A stretch of DNA of 64,000 bases from Acidobacteriota bacterium (GTDB lineage: Bacteria; Acidobacteriota; Terriglobia; Terriglobales; Acidobacteriaceae). The notes below the pieces were generated by a model. The model was not told the DNA's origin, searched no databases, and saw only the letters and a list, made by a program, of their open reading frames with translations. The translations under genes and the position numbers were made by a program. Of the stretch, positions 17,221 through 26,872 are shown piece by piece. The stretch is from positions 124,001 to 188,000 of the forward strand of contig JAJXZL010000036.1 of assembly GCA_021780075.1 (NCBI GenBank). Direction: 5' to 3'. Each line of letters opens with the position of its first letter. Position 1 is the stretch's first letter.

Positions 17221-18540
17221 TTAGCGCATATCTTCCGCAGAGGGATAGTACCCGGGCTTGGCGATGACCTCCAGCCCCGGCCGGTCCACGCGCACGTCGA
17301 TCTTGCGGAACTTGCCGTCAAGGACAGGCTGGTGGCTGATGTAGCCCAAGGTGTACTGGGTCCGCGCCTGCTCGGCGATCTTGGCGTAGCTCTTTTCAAT
17401 GCCGTTCAGGTTACGCTCGGAATCCAGCGTGCCGCCGGTGGCAAAGGTGTACTTGGCCAGCAGGTTGTCATACATGCTGAAGGGCAGGTGGATGCGGCTC
17501 ACAAAGCCCTCTCCCCAACGGGCTGAGTCGCCCACCAAGGTGCCGTAGACGGCGACCTGGTTGGTCTGGAGATAACGCAATACGTCGCGATAGCTGGCCT
17601 TGCTGCCGTACTCCTTACCGTCGGAGATGACGTAAATGAGGCGGCGGCGGCCCTTGGGCCGTGTGGAGAGATCCTTGGCCGCGGCCAGAATGGCGTCGTT
17701 GAGGGTGTGGATTTCCTTGGGAATGGTGATAAACGGACCAGCGCCTACTGAGCGGCCGGGCTGGATATTCGGGTCAGCGCAATTGCCGTTCACATGCACG
17801 TTGCAGCCGGCCATGGGGCCGCTGTTGACGGGCACCAGCATTTCGCTGCCGGTCTCCCTGGTAAGGGCCAGCACGGCGGGCAGCCTGCTGCTCTGGGCGC
17901 CGGTAAAGCCGGTACGCTCCTGTGCCCCGTTGCTGTACGAGAAGACGGCCACCTCGTCATAAGGAGTAAGCGCGCCCTGGATGGCGTCCAGTGAATCGTT
18001 CACTCTAGCCATGACGTCGCTGGTCAGGCTCTGGTCAATGACGAAAGCGATCGAAAGCGGAAAAGCGTCCGTGGTAAACAGCCGGAGCGGCTCACGCGTG
18101 TCGTTCTCATAGACCTTGAAATCGCGCCATGTCAGGCCGGCCACCAGATTGCCTTTGGAATCCTTGACCGTGACGGGAACTTCAACAAAATTCACGTTCA
18201 GGCGGATGATTGTGCCCGTCTTTTCGAATCCCTCGCCGGCCGGGGGCATATCAGGCGGAGTGGCTTGAACCTGGTCCTTTGGTTCTGCAGCGGGTGGGCG
18301 CACGGGCTGCTGGGCAGGCGTGGACGAGGAAGTGGACGAACCGCTGGCAGCAGCGGTGGCCGCAGCGCCAAGGCCGGGTGTAATTGGGCCACTCACATCG
18401 GTCAACAGGCCGGGGCTTTGAGGGGCAGGGGCGTCCGGTACGGTGGGTTGTTGCTGTTGCTGGGCCGAAACCGCCGTATCGAAAACCGAACCCGAACTTA
18501 AAAGCGCCGCCAGCGCCAATGCCGTCAAACCAAGCTTCAC
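17221..18540 (-). CDS. Secreted VWFA-related Acidobacterial domain protein
   Basis: 439 residues, GTG start with Shine-Dalgarno GGAGGAAG. Signal peptide (about 1-25), a low-complexity Gln/Pro/Ala/Ser linker to about 100, then the VWFA-related domain: FVEVPVTVKDSKGNLVAGLTW, FVIDQSLTS (MIDAS-like DQS) and RRLIYVISDGKEYGS. The tail TQYTLGYISHQPVLDGKFRKIDVRV is typical of the Acidobacteria-specific family (TIGR03436 type). Exported; role unknown. It is a distant paralog of the divergent gene at 18737. Confidence 0.88.
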   Translation of the reverse strand: MKLGLTALALAALLSSGSVFDTAVSAQQQQQPTVPDAPAPQSPGLLTDVSGPITPGLGAAATAAASGSSTSSSTPAQQPVRPPAAEPKDQVQATPPDMPPAGEGFEKTGTIIRLNVNFVEVPVTVKDSKGNLVAGLTWRDFKVYENDTREPLRLFTTDAFPLSIAFVIDQSLTSDVMARVNDSLDAIQGALTPYDEVAVFSYSNGAQERTGFTGAQSSRLPAVLALTRETGSEMLVPVNSGPMAGCNVHVNGNCADPNIQPGRSVGAGPFITIPKEIHTLNDAILAAAKDLSTRPKGRRRLIYVISDGKEYGSKASYRDVLRYLQTNQVAVYGTLVGDSARWGEGFVSRIHLPFSMYDNLLAKYTFATGGTLDSERNLNGIEKSYAKIAEQARTQYTLGYISHQPVLDGKFRKIDVRVDRPGLEVIAKPGYYPSAEDMR

Positions 18541-18736
18541 AGGTATATCTTCCTCCCGAATGTCTCGCCCAGCCAGTTTACGGCCGCGAAACCTACCTCT
18601 CGAGCCGGAAACCGGCTAGAAAGGGCTGTACTCGTCAGAGTATCAGACGCGCCAGCCCTGTACAGGTTGCCCGGCGGCGGGGAAAGTGTTCGCGCGTGCT
18701 CGCCTAGGCGGTTCCGTTCCGTCTATATTGAGCAGC

Positions 18737-19789
18737 ATGTGCCTCACGCGCCTAGTCCCCGCTCTGCTTTTGACCCTGCCGCTTCTTTCCCCGGCCGGAT
18801 GGGCACAGCTTGCCCCGTCGCCCGACGAGCCTCCGGTCAGTACCGCTCCTGCCGCGCCGCCCGACGATCAGTCGGTGGCCACCTTCAAGATCCAGGTCAA
18901 CCTGGTGGACCTGTTTTTCACGGCCAAGGACAAGAATGGCAACCTGGTTCCCCATCTGACGGAGGGCGACTGCAGCGTGACGGAAGACAAGGTGCCGCAG
19001 AAGCTCAAGAATTTTGTGGCTGAGACCAATCAGCCGCTCACGCTGGGCATCCTGCTGGATACCTCGGGCAGCCAGTACCAGGTGCTTCCTCTGGAGCAGC
19101 AAGCGGGCAGCCAATTCCTGGATCGCGTGCTCAAGAAGAAGGATCAGGCGTTTTTGCTGTCTTTTGACGTGAACGTGGATATACTGCAGGACTTTACCAA
19201 TAGCCCTCACTTGCTGACGCATGCCATGGACAAGGCCCAGATCAATACCGCGGGCGGCAATGGCGCGGCGGGTATTCCCGGAGCCGGGGGCGGAACGGTG
19301 CCTACGTATGGAACACCCAAAGGCACGCTGCTGTATGACGCGGTCTACCTGGCTGCCAACCAGAAGCTGAATCAGGAAACAGGCCGCAAAGCGATGATCA
19401 TCCTGACTGACGGCGACGATCAGGGCAGCACCACGAAGATTAATGACGCAATTGCGGCTGCGCAGCGGTCCAACGCCATCATCTATGTGATTCTGATTGC
19501 CGACACCGGCTTCTACGGCAACTTCGGCCTCGGCTACAGCGGCTACTCCGCCGCCAAGAAAATGGCCGATGAGACCGGCGGACGGGTCATCAACGTGGGC
19601 AACAACGGCCGAAAGCTCCAGGACGCTTTCCAGCAGATCGAGGACGAGTTGCGCACCCAGTACGTGGCCAGCTACACACCCACCAACGCCAAACTGGACG
19701 GCACCTTCCGGCACGTGGCCGTTTCCTGCGGCGCGGGCATCAAGGTTCAGGTGCGCAAGGGCTACTTTGCGCCCTCGCCGGAAAACTGA
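18737..19789 (+). CDS. Secreted VWFA-related Acidobacterial domain protein
   Basis: 350 residues. Signal peptide MCLTRLVPALLLTLPLLSP, then the VWFA-related domain: KIQVNLVDLFFTAKDKNGN, the MIDAS motif LLDTSGSQY (DxSGS intact), a long Gly-rich loop (about 180-200), MIILTDGDDQGS, and the tail TQYVASYTPTNAKLDGTFR. Unlike its divergent neighbour at 17221 it has a full metal-site motif. Exported; function unknown. Confidence 0.88.
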   Translation: MCLTRLVPALLLTLPLLSPAGWAQLAPSPDEPPVSTAPAAPPDDQSVATFKIQVNLVDLFFTAKDKNGNLVPHLTEGDCSVTEDKVPQKLKNFVAETNQPLTLGILLDTSGSQYQVLPLEQQAGSQFLDRVLKKKDQAFLLSFDVNVDILQDFTNSPHLLTHAMDKAQINTAGGNGAAGIPGAGGGTVPTYGTPKGTLLYDAVYLAANQKLNQETGRKAMIILTDGDDQGSTTKINDAIAAAQRSNAIIYVILIADTGFYGNFGLGYSGYSAAKKMADETGGRVINVGNNGRKLQDAFQQIEDELRTQYVASYTPTNAKLDGTFRHVAVSCGAGIKVQVRKGYFAPSPEN

Positions 19790-20002
19790 AAACGGGCTAC
19801 AATCCAAGCGCGGGGTCCTAGCCAGTCGAGGAAAGGACGAATGCCGGTGGCATGGACTCCTGAATTGACGCACCCCCTGATGCTCCACCCGTCCGACGGA
19901 CCTTCGTCACGGGGATCCAATCGAGTAGTTGCCTTGCTATGAACGAACGCGGCAACGCATTTCCTGGTATGCCGCGATGGCAGAAGACAGGAGAGGTTCT
20001 CG

Positions 20003-21082
20003 ATGAAAAGACACATCTTCAATCAAAATTATTCCTGGCTGGCGGGAGTGGCGGCGCTGGCGCTTGCCGTTGGGCTCATGAGTGGATGCAAGAGCCAGCA
20101 ACCGGCGGAACAGCCCGTAGTGCGCACAGATCAGCAGATCGCCACGGACATCCAGACGAAGATTCAGGGCGAGACAGCCCTGTCTGGGCAGAGCATCCAG
20201 ATCAGCGTGACAGGCGGCGTGGCCACGTTGAGCGGCACGGTGAATGATGACGCATCGCGCGCGCTGGCCGGCAACGACAGCGGCCTGGTGGACGGCGTGA
20301 AAACCGTGGTGAATAACCTGACCGTGCAGCCGCAGCAACGCGCCATGGCAGGGATGCCGGCCCGCAGCATGGCACCGGCACAAAGCTCGAGCACACGACC
20401 GAAGTATTCGCCTCCCAGGCAGACATCCTCAGCAGGGCCGCCAATGCAGGCGGCGCCACCGACGCAAGCCGCGCCGCCTGCCGCTGCGCCTCAGGGCCCG
20501 GTGGAAAAGCAGATTACGATCGCAGCGGGAACCGTGATTCCTGTTCGCATGACGGATGCGCTGGATACCAAGACGGCACAGCCAAATGACGTGTTCCACG
20601 GCACGCTGGCCAGCGATCTGAATGCCCAGGGCGTGGTCGCGCTTCCGCGCGGAACGCCGATTCTTGGCCGTGTGGTGGACGCGAAGGGGGCGGCGCACTT
20701 CACAGGCAGCTCACTACTCACGATCGAGCTGACGCAACTGACCGCGCACGGGCAGAAGGTAAGCCTGGTTACAGACGCTTATAGCAAGGAAGGCAAGGCG
20801 CGGGGCAAGGATACGGCGGTGAAGACAGGCGCAGGCGCGGCGGTTGGCGCCCTCATCGGCGCACTGGCGGGCGGCGGCAAGGGCGCGGCCATTGGCGCTG
20901 CAGCGGGCGGCGGCACCGGCGCGGGCATCAATGCGATCACAAAAGGCCAGGAAGTGCAGATTCCCGCTGAGTCGCTGCTCAACTTCAAGCTGCAATCGCC
21001 GATTACGGTCAATGTCACGCTTGACTCCTCAGGAAAAGCGGTCAACACACCCAACCCTGAGCCGCAACTGCAGCATCGATAA
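20003..21082 (+). CDS. BON-domain lipoprotein with glycine-zipper segment
   Basis: 359 residues. Lipobox LMSGC (Cys29), then a BON domain (about 40-105: [33 protein letters not shown]), a Pro/Ala/Gln-rich linker, a beta-rich domain ([27 protein letters not shown]) and a Gly-zipper [24 protein letters not shown] domains bind membranes or lipids. Shine-Dalgarno AGGAGAGG precedes the ATG. Likely outer membrane or periplasmic. Confidence 0.82.
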   Translation: MKRHIFNQNYSWLAGVAALALAVGLMSGCKSQQPAEQPVVRTDQQIATDIQTKIQGETALSGQSIQISVTGGVATLSGTVNDDASRALAGNDSGLVDGVKTVVNNLTVQPQQRAMAGMPARSMAPAQSSSTRPKYSPPRQTSSAGPPMQAAPPTQAAPPAAAPQGPVEKQITIAAGTVIPVRMTDALDTKTAQPNDVFHGTLASDLNAQGVVALPRGTPILGRVVDAKGAAHFTGSSLLTIELTQLTAHGQKVSLVTDAYSKEGKARGKDTAVKTGAGAAVGALIGALAGGGKGAAIGAAAGGGTGAGINAITKGQEVQIPAESLLNFKLQSPITVNVTLDSSGKAVNTPNPEPQLQHR

Positions 21083-21427
21083 GGGCGCGTATTTGCGCCG
21101 GAGCTCGCAGCGTTCCTGTCACCGTGTCCCATTGAAGCGCGCATACCGGACGACCGCAGGTCTGCCTGCTATGCGCGCGTCCCACGTCCGGAAAAACTGT
21201 GGAAGTGCTGGCAAAAGTAGCGCATGCCTGCGCGGCCGGCTGGCGTGCGCAGGCATGGTTGCGCGGGCTTTGCTGTCCTATTTTCAGACAGCCAATTACC
21301 GAAGTTCTACCGCGCAGTAATCTGTCGCGCAGCGTGCGTTATCGCTACTATCGGCAGAGGCTTGAAAAGCTTGAGGCCGCAGCCGACAACCTCTTCGACC
21401 TCCGATCTTTCATCCGAGGTGCCCGCC
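21083..21427. other. Intergenic region with an 11-bp inverted repeat
   Basis: No supported gene. It contains a perfect inverted repeat CATGCCTGCGC (21223-21233) / GCGCAGGCATG (21247-21257) with a 13-nt loop, about 140 nt after the BON lipoprotein gene. There is no T run, so a terminator role is unproven. Confidence 0.5.
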
Positions 21428-21679
21428 ATGCTTTCCGACCGCGCTGAACAGGATGGTTTTGAGATCAGTCCCCGGTTTCGCCGCACCATTGAAGAGCGCA
21501 TTGCCCGACTGGAGCGGGATGCCGACTACGACGAGGCCCAGATAGCACAGCTTCATAACGGCGACCACATCCGCCGCCAGATGCGTCTGGTTGCCGTTGA
21601 GCGCGCTGAATCACTACGGATGCGAATGTTCCTGGACTGCTCCCGCACACGGCTGCCACGCCCGACGATTGCGCTTTAG
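21428..21679 (+). CDS. Possible small helical protein
   Basis: 83 residues from ATG at 21428: MLSDRAEQDGFEISPRFRRT, then a charged helical stretch (IEERIARLERDADYDEAQIAQL and RRQMRLVAVERAESLRMR). The pattern resembles small helical accessory proteins, but I recognise no family. Composition and codon use look coding, but the lack of a good Shine-Dalgarno keeps confidence low. Confidence 0.4.
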   Translation: MLSDRAEQDGFEISPRFRRTIEERIARLERDADYDEAQIAQLHNGDHIRRQMRLVAVERAESLRMRMFLDCSRTRLPRPTIAL

Positions 21680-21912
21680 CCGCGCCTTTTCTGTCGCGAA
21701 GCCTGGCACGATTCCGGAAGCGGCAATGCCCTGCATTGCAAGGAGGGATGCGTTCTGTCGCGCGGGCCGGCCGCGGTTTCGCACCCGCCTCATCACCCAT
21801 TTATTTATCATGGTTTGCGCTGGCTGGCCGGGCCCCACGGGCGCATAATCTATAGCACATGAAGGCGTGACAGCCATCACTGATTGGATGCGGCAAGCTC
21901 CCTACACTGGAC

Positions 21913-21940
21913 TCGTATTTGCGAGATTACGCAAATACGA
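21913..21940. promoter_or_regulatory. ArsR-type operator, perfect 11-bp inverted repeat
   Basis: TCGTATTTGCG at 21913-21923 and CGCAAATACGA at 21930-21940 separated by 6 nt. It ends 23 nt before the ArsR start at 21964. The core TTGCG-N6-CGCAA recurs upstream of the paralogous ArsR at 41.8 kb, so both proteins probably bind the same site. Confidence 0.75.
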
Positions 21941-21963
21941 AGATGCAAACAGGAGGAAGCCGA

Positions 21964-22332
21964 ATGAAGCCGGCCATGAGCGATGCGTCCTGTGAAATGC
22001 TTGGCGACTTCTTCGCCACCTTTGCGCACACCACGCGTATGCGTATCTTCTGCGCGTTGCAAAGGCAGCCCAGGATGGTTACGGAGATTGCCATGGAGGC
22101 GGGCGTATCAATCACCAACGCCTCCCAGCATCTGCGGCTGATGCGCGACCGGGGCGCCGTAATCGCGGAAAAGCGCGCGCAGAGCGTTTATTACCACATC
22201 GCCGATCAGCGCTTTATACAGGCCGCAGTCTTGATTCGAGAAGCGCTGCATGAGCGTTTGCGCCACGAAGCGGAGCAGTCATCTGTTCGTCCGTCCCGGC
22301 GCAGATCGCCTGCAGTCTCTCAGCCCGCGTGA
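21964..22332 (+). CDS. ArsR-family transcriptional repressor (copy 1)
   Basis: 122 residues. Winged-helix DNA-binding core: MVTEIAMEAGVSITNASQHLRLMRDRGAV, wing RAQSVYYHIAD. Cys12 (DASCEMLG) and Cys30 (FCALQ) are the only cysteines and could sense thiol-reactive or persulfide signals (inference). The protein is a near twin of the repressor at 41426-41794, same length, with matching N-terminus and leader. It heads the SQR operon, has a perfect palindrome just upstream, and is presumably autoregulated. Confidence 0.92.
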   Translation: MKPAMSDASCEMLGDFFATFAHTTRMRIFCALQRQPRMVTEIAMEAGVSITNASQHLRLMRDRGAVIAEKRAQSVYYHIADQRFIQAAVLIREALHERLRHEAEQSSVRPSRRRSPAVSQPA

Positions 22333-22569
22333 CATCAGGAAACTGAATTCGCGCACAGCAATGCAGCGTTGCTTCCATTGGAAATGGCGATTGAAGCAAT
22401 AACGACCAACGAATTCAACGATGTAGGATTGATCGCTCGCACTGAACGGAGTCCCTCGGAGGTCGAGAGCAGGGCCAGGCACCATAAATAAAAGTGCTCA
22501 TCGCTGTAATACCGGTGCCTTAACGAGACTTTCATTGTGTGCGAGCTTCAGAAGGAAGGAGAAAACGGA

Positions 22570-23799
22570 ATGCGGAACATGCTTATCCTCGGCGGTGGGA
22601 CCGCCGGCACGATCATGGCCAACAAGCTATCGGCCGCACTTGATGCGCAGGAGTGGCAAATCACGGTTGTGGATGCGACGGAGCGGCACTACTATCAGCC
22701 AGGCTTCCTCTTCGTTCCTTTCGGCATCTATCGCATGCGGGAGCTTGTAAAGCCGCGGCGCCAGTATCTGCCCTCGGGGGTGAAGGTCATCATCTCCGGC
22801 ATCGACCACATTGACCCGGCGAAGAAATCCGTCACGCTCGCCAATCATGCGGTTCTGAAATATGACTACCTGATCATCGCCACAGGCGCGGACATTCATC
22901 CTGAGCAGACGGAAGGCCTGATGGACGAAGAATGGGGCCGCAGCAAGTTCGACTTCTACACGCCGAATGGGGCTGATCGGCTGGCGCAGTTCCTGAAGAC
23001 GTGGCAGGGCGGCAAGCTGGTGCTGAATGTGGCCGAGATGCCCATTAAATGCCCGGTCGCTCCGCTTGAGTTTCTCTTTCTGGCCGATTCCTACTTTACC
23101 AAGCGCGGCATGCGCGACAAGGTGGAACTGCAGCTGGTGACGCCGCTGTCCGGCGCGTTCACCAAACCGACATCGAGCCGCGTCCTTGGCGAATTCCTCG
23201 AACGCAAGGGCATATCGGTGGTTCCCGACTTTGGGTTGGCGCGTGTGGACAGCCAGGAAAAGAAGCTGGTGTCGTGGGATGAAAACGAGGTGAAATACGA
23301 TGTGCTGGTCTCCATTCCCACCAACATGGGCGATGCCTGCATTGAGCGCAGCGGGATTGGCAACGAGCTGAATTTCGTTCCGACTGACAAGAGCACTTTG
23401 CTGGCTGAGGGGATGCAGGATGTGTTTGTGCTGGGCGATGCGACCAACCTGCCGAGTTCCAAGGCGGGATCGGTAGCGCATTTCCAGTCCGAGGTTCTGT
23501 TCCAGAACATCCTGGAGCACATTGACGGGCGTCCACCGATGGCGCATTTTGATGGGCACGCCAACTGCTTTATCGAATCGGGCTTTGATAAGGGACTGCT
23601 GATCGACTTCAATTACACGACCGAGCCGCTTCCTGGCGAGTTTCCCTTGCCCGGCATTGGCCCGTTCACACTTCTTGGCGAGAGCCGGATCAACCATTAC
23701 GGAAAGCTCATGTTCCGCTGGGTGTATTGGAATCTTCTGTTGCGGGGCATGGAACTGCCCATCGAGTCCGAGATGTCGATGGCAGGAAAGCGGGTGTGA
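22570..23799 (+). CDS. sqr: Sulfide:quinone oxidoreductase-family flavoprotein
   Basis: 409 residues. N-terminal FAD-binding Rossmann motif ILGGGTAGTIMANKL, the second motif FVLGDATNLPSSKAGSVAHFQ, and a redox cysteine at 161 in IKCPVAPLE, as in SQR-family proteins. SQR passes electrons from sulfide to quinone, leaving sulfane sulfur on the enzyme. The C-terminus (YGKLMFRWVYWNLLLRGMEL) is hydrophobic, fitting membrane attachment. Start at ATG 22570 after AAGGAAGGAG. It is followed 2 nt later by DUF1641, then TusE/DsrC and DsrE genes, supporting sulfur transfer. The exact SQR type is uncertain. Confidence 0.9.
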   Translation: MRNMLILGGGTAGTIMANKLSAALDAQEWQITVVDATERHYYQPGFLFVPFGIYRMRELVKPRRQYLPSGVKVIISGIDHIDPAKKSVTLANHAVLKYDYLIIATGADIHPEQTEGLMDEEWGRSKFDFYTPNGADRLAQFLKTWQGGKLVLNVAEMPIKCPVAPLEFLFLADSYFTKRGMRDKVELQLVTPLSGAFTKPTSSRVLGEFLERKGISVVPDFGLARVDSQEKKLVSWDENEVKYDVLVSIPTNMGDACIERSGIGNELNFVPTDKSTLLAEGMQDVFVLGDATNLPSSKAGSVAHFQSEVLFQNILEHIDGRPPMAHFDGHANCFIESGFDKGLLIDFNYTTEPLPGEFPLPGIGPFTLLGESRINHYGKLMFRWVYWNLLLRGMELPIESEMSMAGKRV

Positions 23800-23801
23800 C
23801 C

Positions 23802-24503
23802 ATGAGCGGCCCTATGACGGAAGACCGAATCAGCGAACTGGATCGCAAGCTTGACTTCATCGTCGAAGAGATTTCTCACCTGCGGCGGGTTCGTAACAGC
23901 GCAGAGGACCTGGTTGCCGACCTGACGCTGGTGGGCAAAGGCGCGATGGGCTACGGGGCGGAAGCTCTGGGCTCAACGATGCTGAATCCCCAGGAAATTG
24001 CGCACATGCTCAAGAGCGTGCTGCAGGATGCGCGTCTGCTGACCCAGGCGATACAGCAACTGGAGAGCGCCGCCGACTTTCTGCAGGATGTGCAGCCCAT
24101 CCTGCGCGATGTGTATCAGCAGGCGGTCAGCGGGGCTTTATTCCTGGAAAAGAACGGCTATTTCAGGGCGGCGAATGCAGGAATCCGCATCACGGATGCG
24201 CTGATTCAGTCGCACTCCGCGGATGATTTGAAGCAGGTGGAGGCCAGCGTTCCCCAATTCACAAACTTCCTGCGCGAACTGACGCGACCCGAGGTGCTGG
24301 CGGCGCTGGAAGCCATCATCCACGGATTTGGACGTGTACAGGCAACGATGGACGTCAACAAGTCGGTCTTTGAGATTGTGAGAGATCTGAACTCAAAGGA
24401 TGCACGCCGCGGCATTGCGATCATCGTGGAATTTCTCAAGGTCGTCGGGGCAGAGAGCGTAGGAATCGGCGCACAAGCCCCCCAACAGAAAATGGAGAGG
24501 TGA
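23802..24503 (+). CDS. DUF1641 domain protein
   Basis: 233 residues, mostly helical, no membrane segment. It begins MSGPMTEDRISELDRKLDFIVEEISHLRR; the DUF1641 signature region contains QQAVSGALFLEKNGYFRAANAGIRI. DUF1641 proteins are found next to SQR, or to formate dehydrogenase subunits, and probably act as structural or membrane-association partners. The gene starts 2 nt after sqr and ends 3 nt before tusE, so it is tightly within the operon. Confidence 0.88.
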   Translation: MSGPMTEDRISELDRKLDFIVEEISHLRRVRNSAEDLVADLTLVGKGAMGYGAEALGSTMLNPQEIAHMLKSVLQDARLLTQAIQQLESAADFLQDVQPILRDVYQQAVSGALFLEKNGYFRAANAGIRITDALIQSHSADDLKQVEASVPQFTNFLRELTRPEVLAALEAIIHGFGRVQATMDVNKSVFEIVRDLNSKDARRGIAIIVEFLKVVGAESVGIGAQAPQQKMER

Positions 24504-24506
24504 TAC

Positions 24507-24824
24507 ATGGCAACAATGACCATCGGCACAAAAACACTTGCATTGGATGCGGACGGAAATCTGGCCAACATGAATGACTGGAGCGAGGACGTTGCCCGCG
24601 AACTCGCAGTCCAGGAGGGCATAACCGAGCTGACACCGCAGCATTGGGCGGTCATTAACTTTATGCGGCAGGTTTTTGCCAAAGAGGGTGACTCGCCCTC
24701 GATTCGCCGCCTGACCAAAGAAAGCGGCATCGACACCAAGACGCTCTATCAGCTTTTCCCGAAAGGACCGGCCAAGAAAGCGGCAAAGATCGCCGGACTT
24801 CCGAAACCCAAGGGATGCATCTGA
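24507..24824 (+). CDS. tusE: TusE/DsrC-family sulfur carrier, lacking the second cysteine
   Basis: 105 residues ending GPAKKAAKIAGLPKPKGCI, the C-terminal arm of the DsrC/TusE family. The penultimate Cys104 (CysA) is present, but the residue 11 positions earlier (CysB of true DsrC) is Ala93. That makes it TusE-like: it can carry a persulfide but cannot form the DsrC intramolecular trisulfide. It sits between DUF1641 and dsrE in the SQR operon, so the likely donor/acceptor partners are DsrE and TusA. Confidence 0.9.
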   Translation: MATMTIGTKTLALDADGNLANMNDWSEDVARELAVQEGITELTPQHWAVINFMRQVFAKEGDSPSIRRLTKESGIDTKTLYQLFPKGPAKKAAKIAGLPKPKGCI

Positions 24825-24838
24825 GACAGGAGGAAGAC

Positions 24839-25306
24839 ATGGCAGAAACAATTGAAAAAGTCTCCATCATCATTTCGCGCGGGTCGCTGGAGGGTGTGTA
24901 TCCAGGGCTGATTATGGCCAACGGTGCACGCATGGAAGGCATTGAGGCCTCGTTATTCTTCACGTTCTTTGGCCTTGAAGCGGTTATCAAGAAGCGGATG
25001 GACGAACTGAAGGTGGCGACGGTTGGCAATCCCGCAATGCACATTCCCACCATGGTCGGAGCATTGCCGGGCATGTCCAGCTTTGCCACGCGCATGATGA
25101 AGAAGGAAATGGAGAAACTCGACATTCCTCCGGTGGGCGAATTCCTCACGATGATTCATGATACGGGCGCGCCGATGTATGCCTGCCGCGCAACCGTGGA
25201 CATGTTCCATCTGAAAAAGGATGATTTCTGTCCGGAAATTGACGGCGTCATCTCCGTGGGACAGTTCTATGAGATGGCTGCGGGTGGGCAGATCATCTTC
25301 ACCTAG
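24839..25306 (+). CDS. DsrE-family sulfurtransferase-like protein
   Basis: 155 residues of the DsrE/DsrF-like fold: KVSIIISRGSLEGVYPGLIMANGARMEGIEASLFFTFFG, and a cysteine at 116 in YACRATVDMF, the usual acceptor position, with a second at 131 (FCPE). A Shine-Dalgarno AGGAGGAAGAC precedes the ATG at 24839. It is the last gene of the arsR-sqr-DUF1641-tusE unit. It is probably a cytoplasmic sulfur carrier of the DsrE3 type. Confidence 0.88.
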   Translation: MAETIEKVSIIISRGSLEGVYPGLIMANGARMEGIEASLFFTFFGLEAVIKKRMDELKVATVGNPAMHIPTMVGALPGMSSFATRMMKKEMEKLDIPPVGEFLTMIHDTGAPMYACRATVDMFHLKKDDFCPEIDGVISVGQFYEMAAGGQIIFT

Positions 25307-25395
25307 AGAGCGCAGTCTGTTGAAAAGCGTTTGCGGCGTTTTGTAACAGACAAGTCAGGAAGTCACAGACGCCATTCGGACCATCGGCTCCGCGT

Positions 25396-25424
25396 GCCGC
25401 GGCCGCCTGCAAGGCGACCGCGGC
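25396..25424 (+). terminator. Strong GC hairpin after the SQR operon
   Basis: Stem GCCGCGG (25396-25402) with CCGCGGC (25418-25424), with an inner 5-bp stem (CGCCT / AGGCG), 90 nt downstream of the dsrE gene. No T run follows, so it is at best a non-canonical terminator. Confidence 0.4.
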
Positions 25425-25506
25425 GCATGTTGTGCATTGGCCGATACGAATGGAGCACCCCCCTCGTACATCGCGCTGAAGTCCGCTCCTGCCTCATAAT
25501 CAACGT

Positions 25507-26415
25507 ATGTCCACCACTCCCTGCGCGAGCGACGCGGGTCTCCCATACTTCATCGTTGATGTGTTTACTGACACCGCATTGGCCGGCAATCCGCTGGCCG
25601 TTGTGATCGACTCTGTTGGCCTTACCGCGGAGCGCATGCAGTCGATTGCGCAGGAGTTCAACCTGTCAGAGACCACATTCATTCAGCGCCGGCCCGCGGC
25701 TGTTGAACGCGCTGAGGGCGTGCGGGTACGCATCTTCACCACGCAGGAGGAGCTGCCTTTCGCCGGCCATCCCACGCTGGGCACGGCGAGCGTGCTGCGG
25801 CTGCACTGGCCTGAGGCTGTGCAGGCAAACACCGTGACGCTGGAGCTGAACGTGGGCCGCGTGCCGGTGCGATTTGAGGCAAATAGCCTTTTCGGAGAAA
25901 TGACACAGCGCGATCCGGAGTTTGGCGCGGTATTGGACGCGGAGAAAGTGGCCCGGCTCATCGGGCTGGATGTGGAAGACCTGGACCCCGCACTGCCGCC
26001 GCAGGTGGTTTCCACCGGAACCGCTTTTGCCATAGTGCCGCTGCGCACTGCCGAGGCGCTGGCGCGGCTCAATGTAAAGCAGCAGGACGCCGCACAGTGG
26101 CTGCGTGGATACGGAGCACGGTGGTTCTACGTGCTTGGGCCTACCGGCCAGCAGGAGCCTGCGTGGCGGGCGCGTATGCAGTTCAACGGCGGCGAGGACC
26201 CGGCCACGGGATCGGCAGCAGGCTGCGCAATCAGCTATCTTGTGGCGCGCGGCGCCGTTGCTTCTGCCGAGCGCACCACGCTGCGGCAAGGCGTGGAGGT
26301 CGGGCGGCCAAGCAATCTTTTTCTCTCAGCTCGCGCAGATTCTTCGAGGGTCTGGGATGTACGCGTGGCGGGTAGCACCGTTCCTGTTGCAACAGGACGC
26401 CTTTTCCTGCCTTAA
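25507..26415 (+). CDS. PhzF-family isomerase/epimerase
   Basis: 302 residues of the diaminopimelate-epimerase-like PhzF fold. FIVDVFTDTALAGNPLAVV opens the N-lobe, the catalytic Glu55 is in FNLSETTF, and the C-lobe has GGEDPATGSAAGCAISYLV, the family motif. Members isomerise small carboxylates; the substrate cannot be predicted. It follows the SQR operon by 200 nt and a hairpin, so it is probably an independent unit. Confidence 0.93.
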   Translation: MSTTPCASDAGLPYFIVDVFTDTALAGNPLAVVIDSVGLTAERMQSIAQEFNLSETTFIQRRPAAVERAEGVRVRIFTTQEELPFAGHPTLGTASVLRLHWPEAVQANTVTLELNVGRVPVRFEANSLFGEMTQRDPEFGAVLDAEKVARLIGLDVEDLDPALPPQVVSTGTAFAIVPLRTAEALARLNVKQQDAAQWLRGYGARWFYVLGPTGQQEPAWRARMQFNGGEDPATGSAAGCAISYLVARGAVASAERTTLRQGVEVGRPSNLFLSARADSSRVWDVRVAGSTVPVATGRLFLP

Positions 26416-26872
26416 TGCACACACTTTCAACAGACTTTCATCAACGCAAGTGGCACAGTGTGTTCAATCTACCGGATTTCCACTTGTTACATAGGTATTT
26501 TCGAGCAAATTTTCGCCTGCTATTCTCTCTTCCCATGAGCCTCCAGTCCTCTTACTCTTGCCAAGCATTGAAACAATTGATTCGGCAATTTTGCCGGACC
26601 TATCCGCAAGTACCAAACACAATTTGACCGCGAACGAAGGCGAACTTCTTTTGGCTTGATTCCGGAATTGTGCTGGTAGCGAGTTGGGTGTCCGCAGGGA
26701 CACACGCGCATCAGCAGGCGATCCCGAGTCAGTTCAGCCAGACAAACGACTCCCTCACAGCGGCCGCCGGCCCTGGAACACGTCGCGCAAGCCTGCCATC
26801 AGAGCAGGCGCGGGAGATGTGTGTCCGCAAGAACAGCCAACGAATTTGATTGAAGGAGCGAATTTTCAAATC
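26416..26872. other. Intergenic region, no supported gene
   Basis: 457 nt of lower GC content. I see only a 7-bp inverted repeat ACACACT / AGTGTGT around 26420-26466 and no convincing reading frame; the ORFs there lack family signals and Shine-Dalgarno sites. It could hold a promoter for the receiver gene. Confidence 0.5.

Noticed and set aside
19841..19942. 33-codon ORF with a GAGGAAAGG site before the BON lipoprotein
   Set aside because: Sequence rich in Pro/Ser/His with no conserved feature; too short and weak to call a gene.
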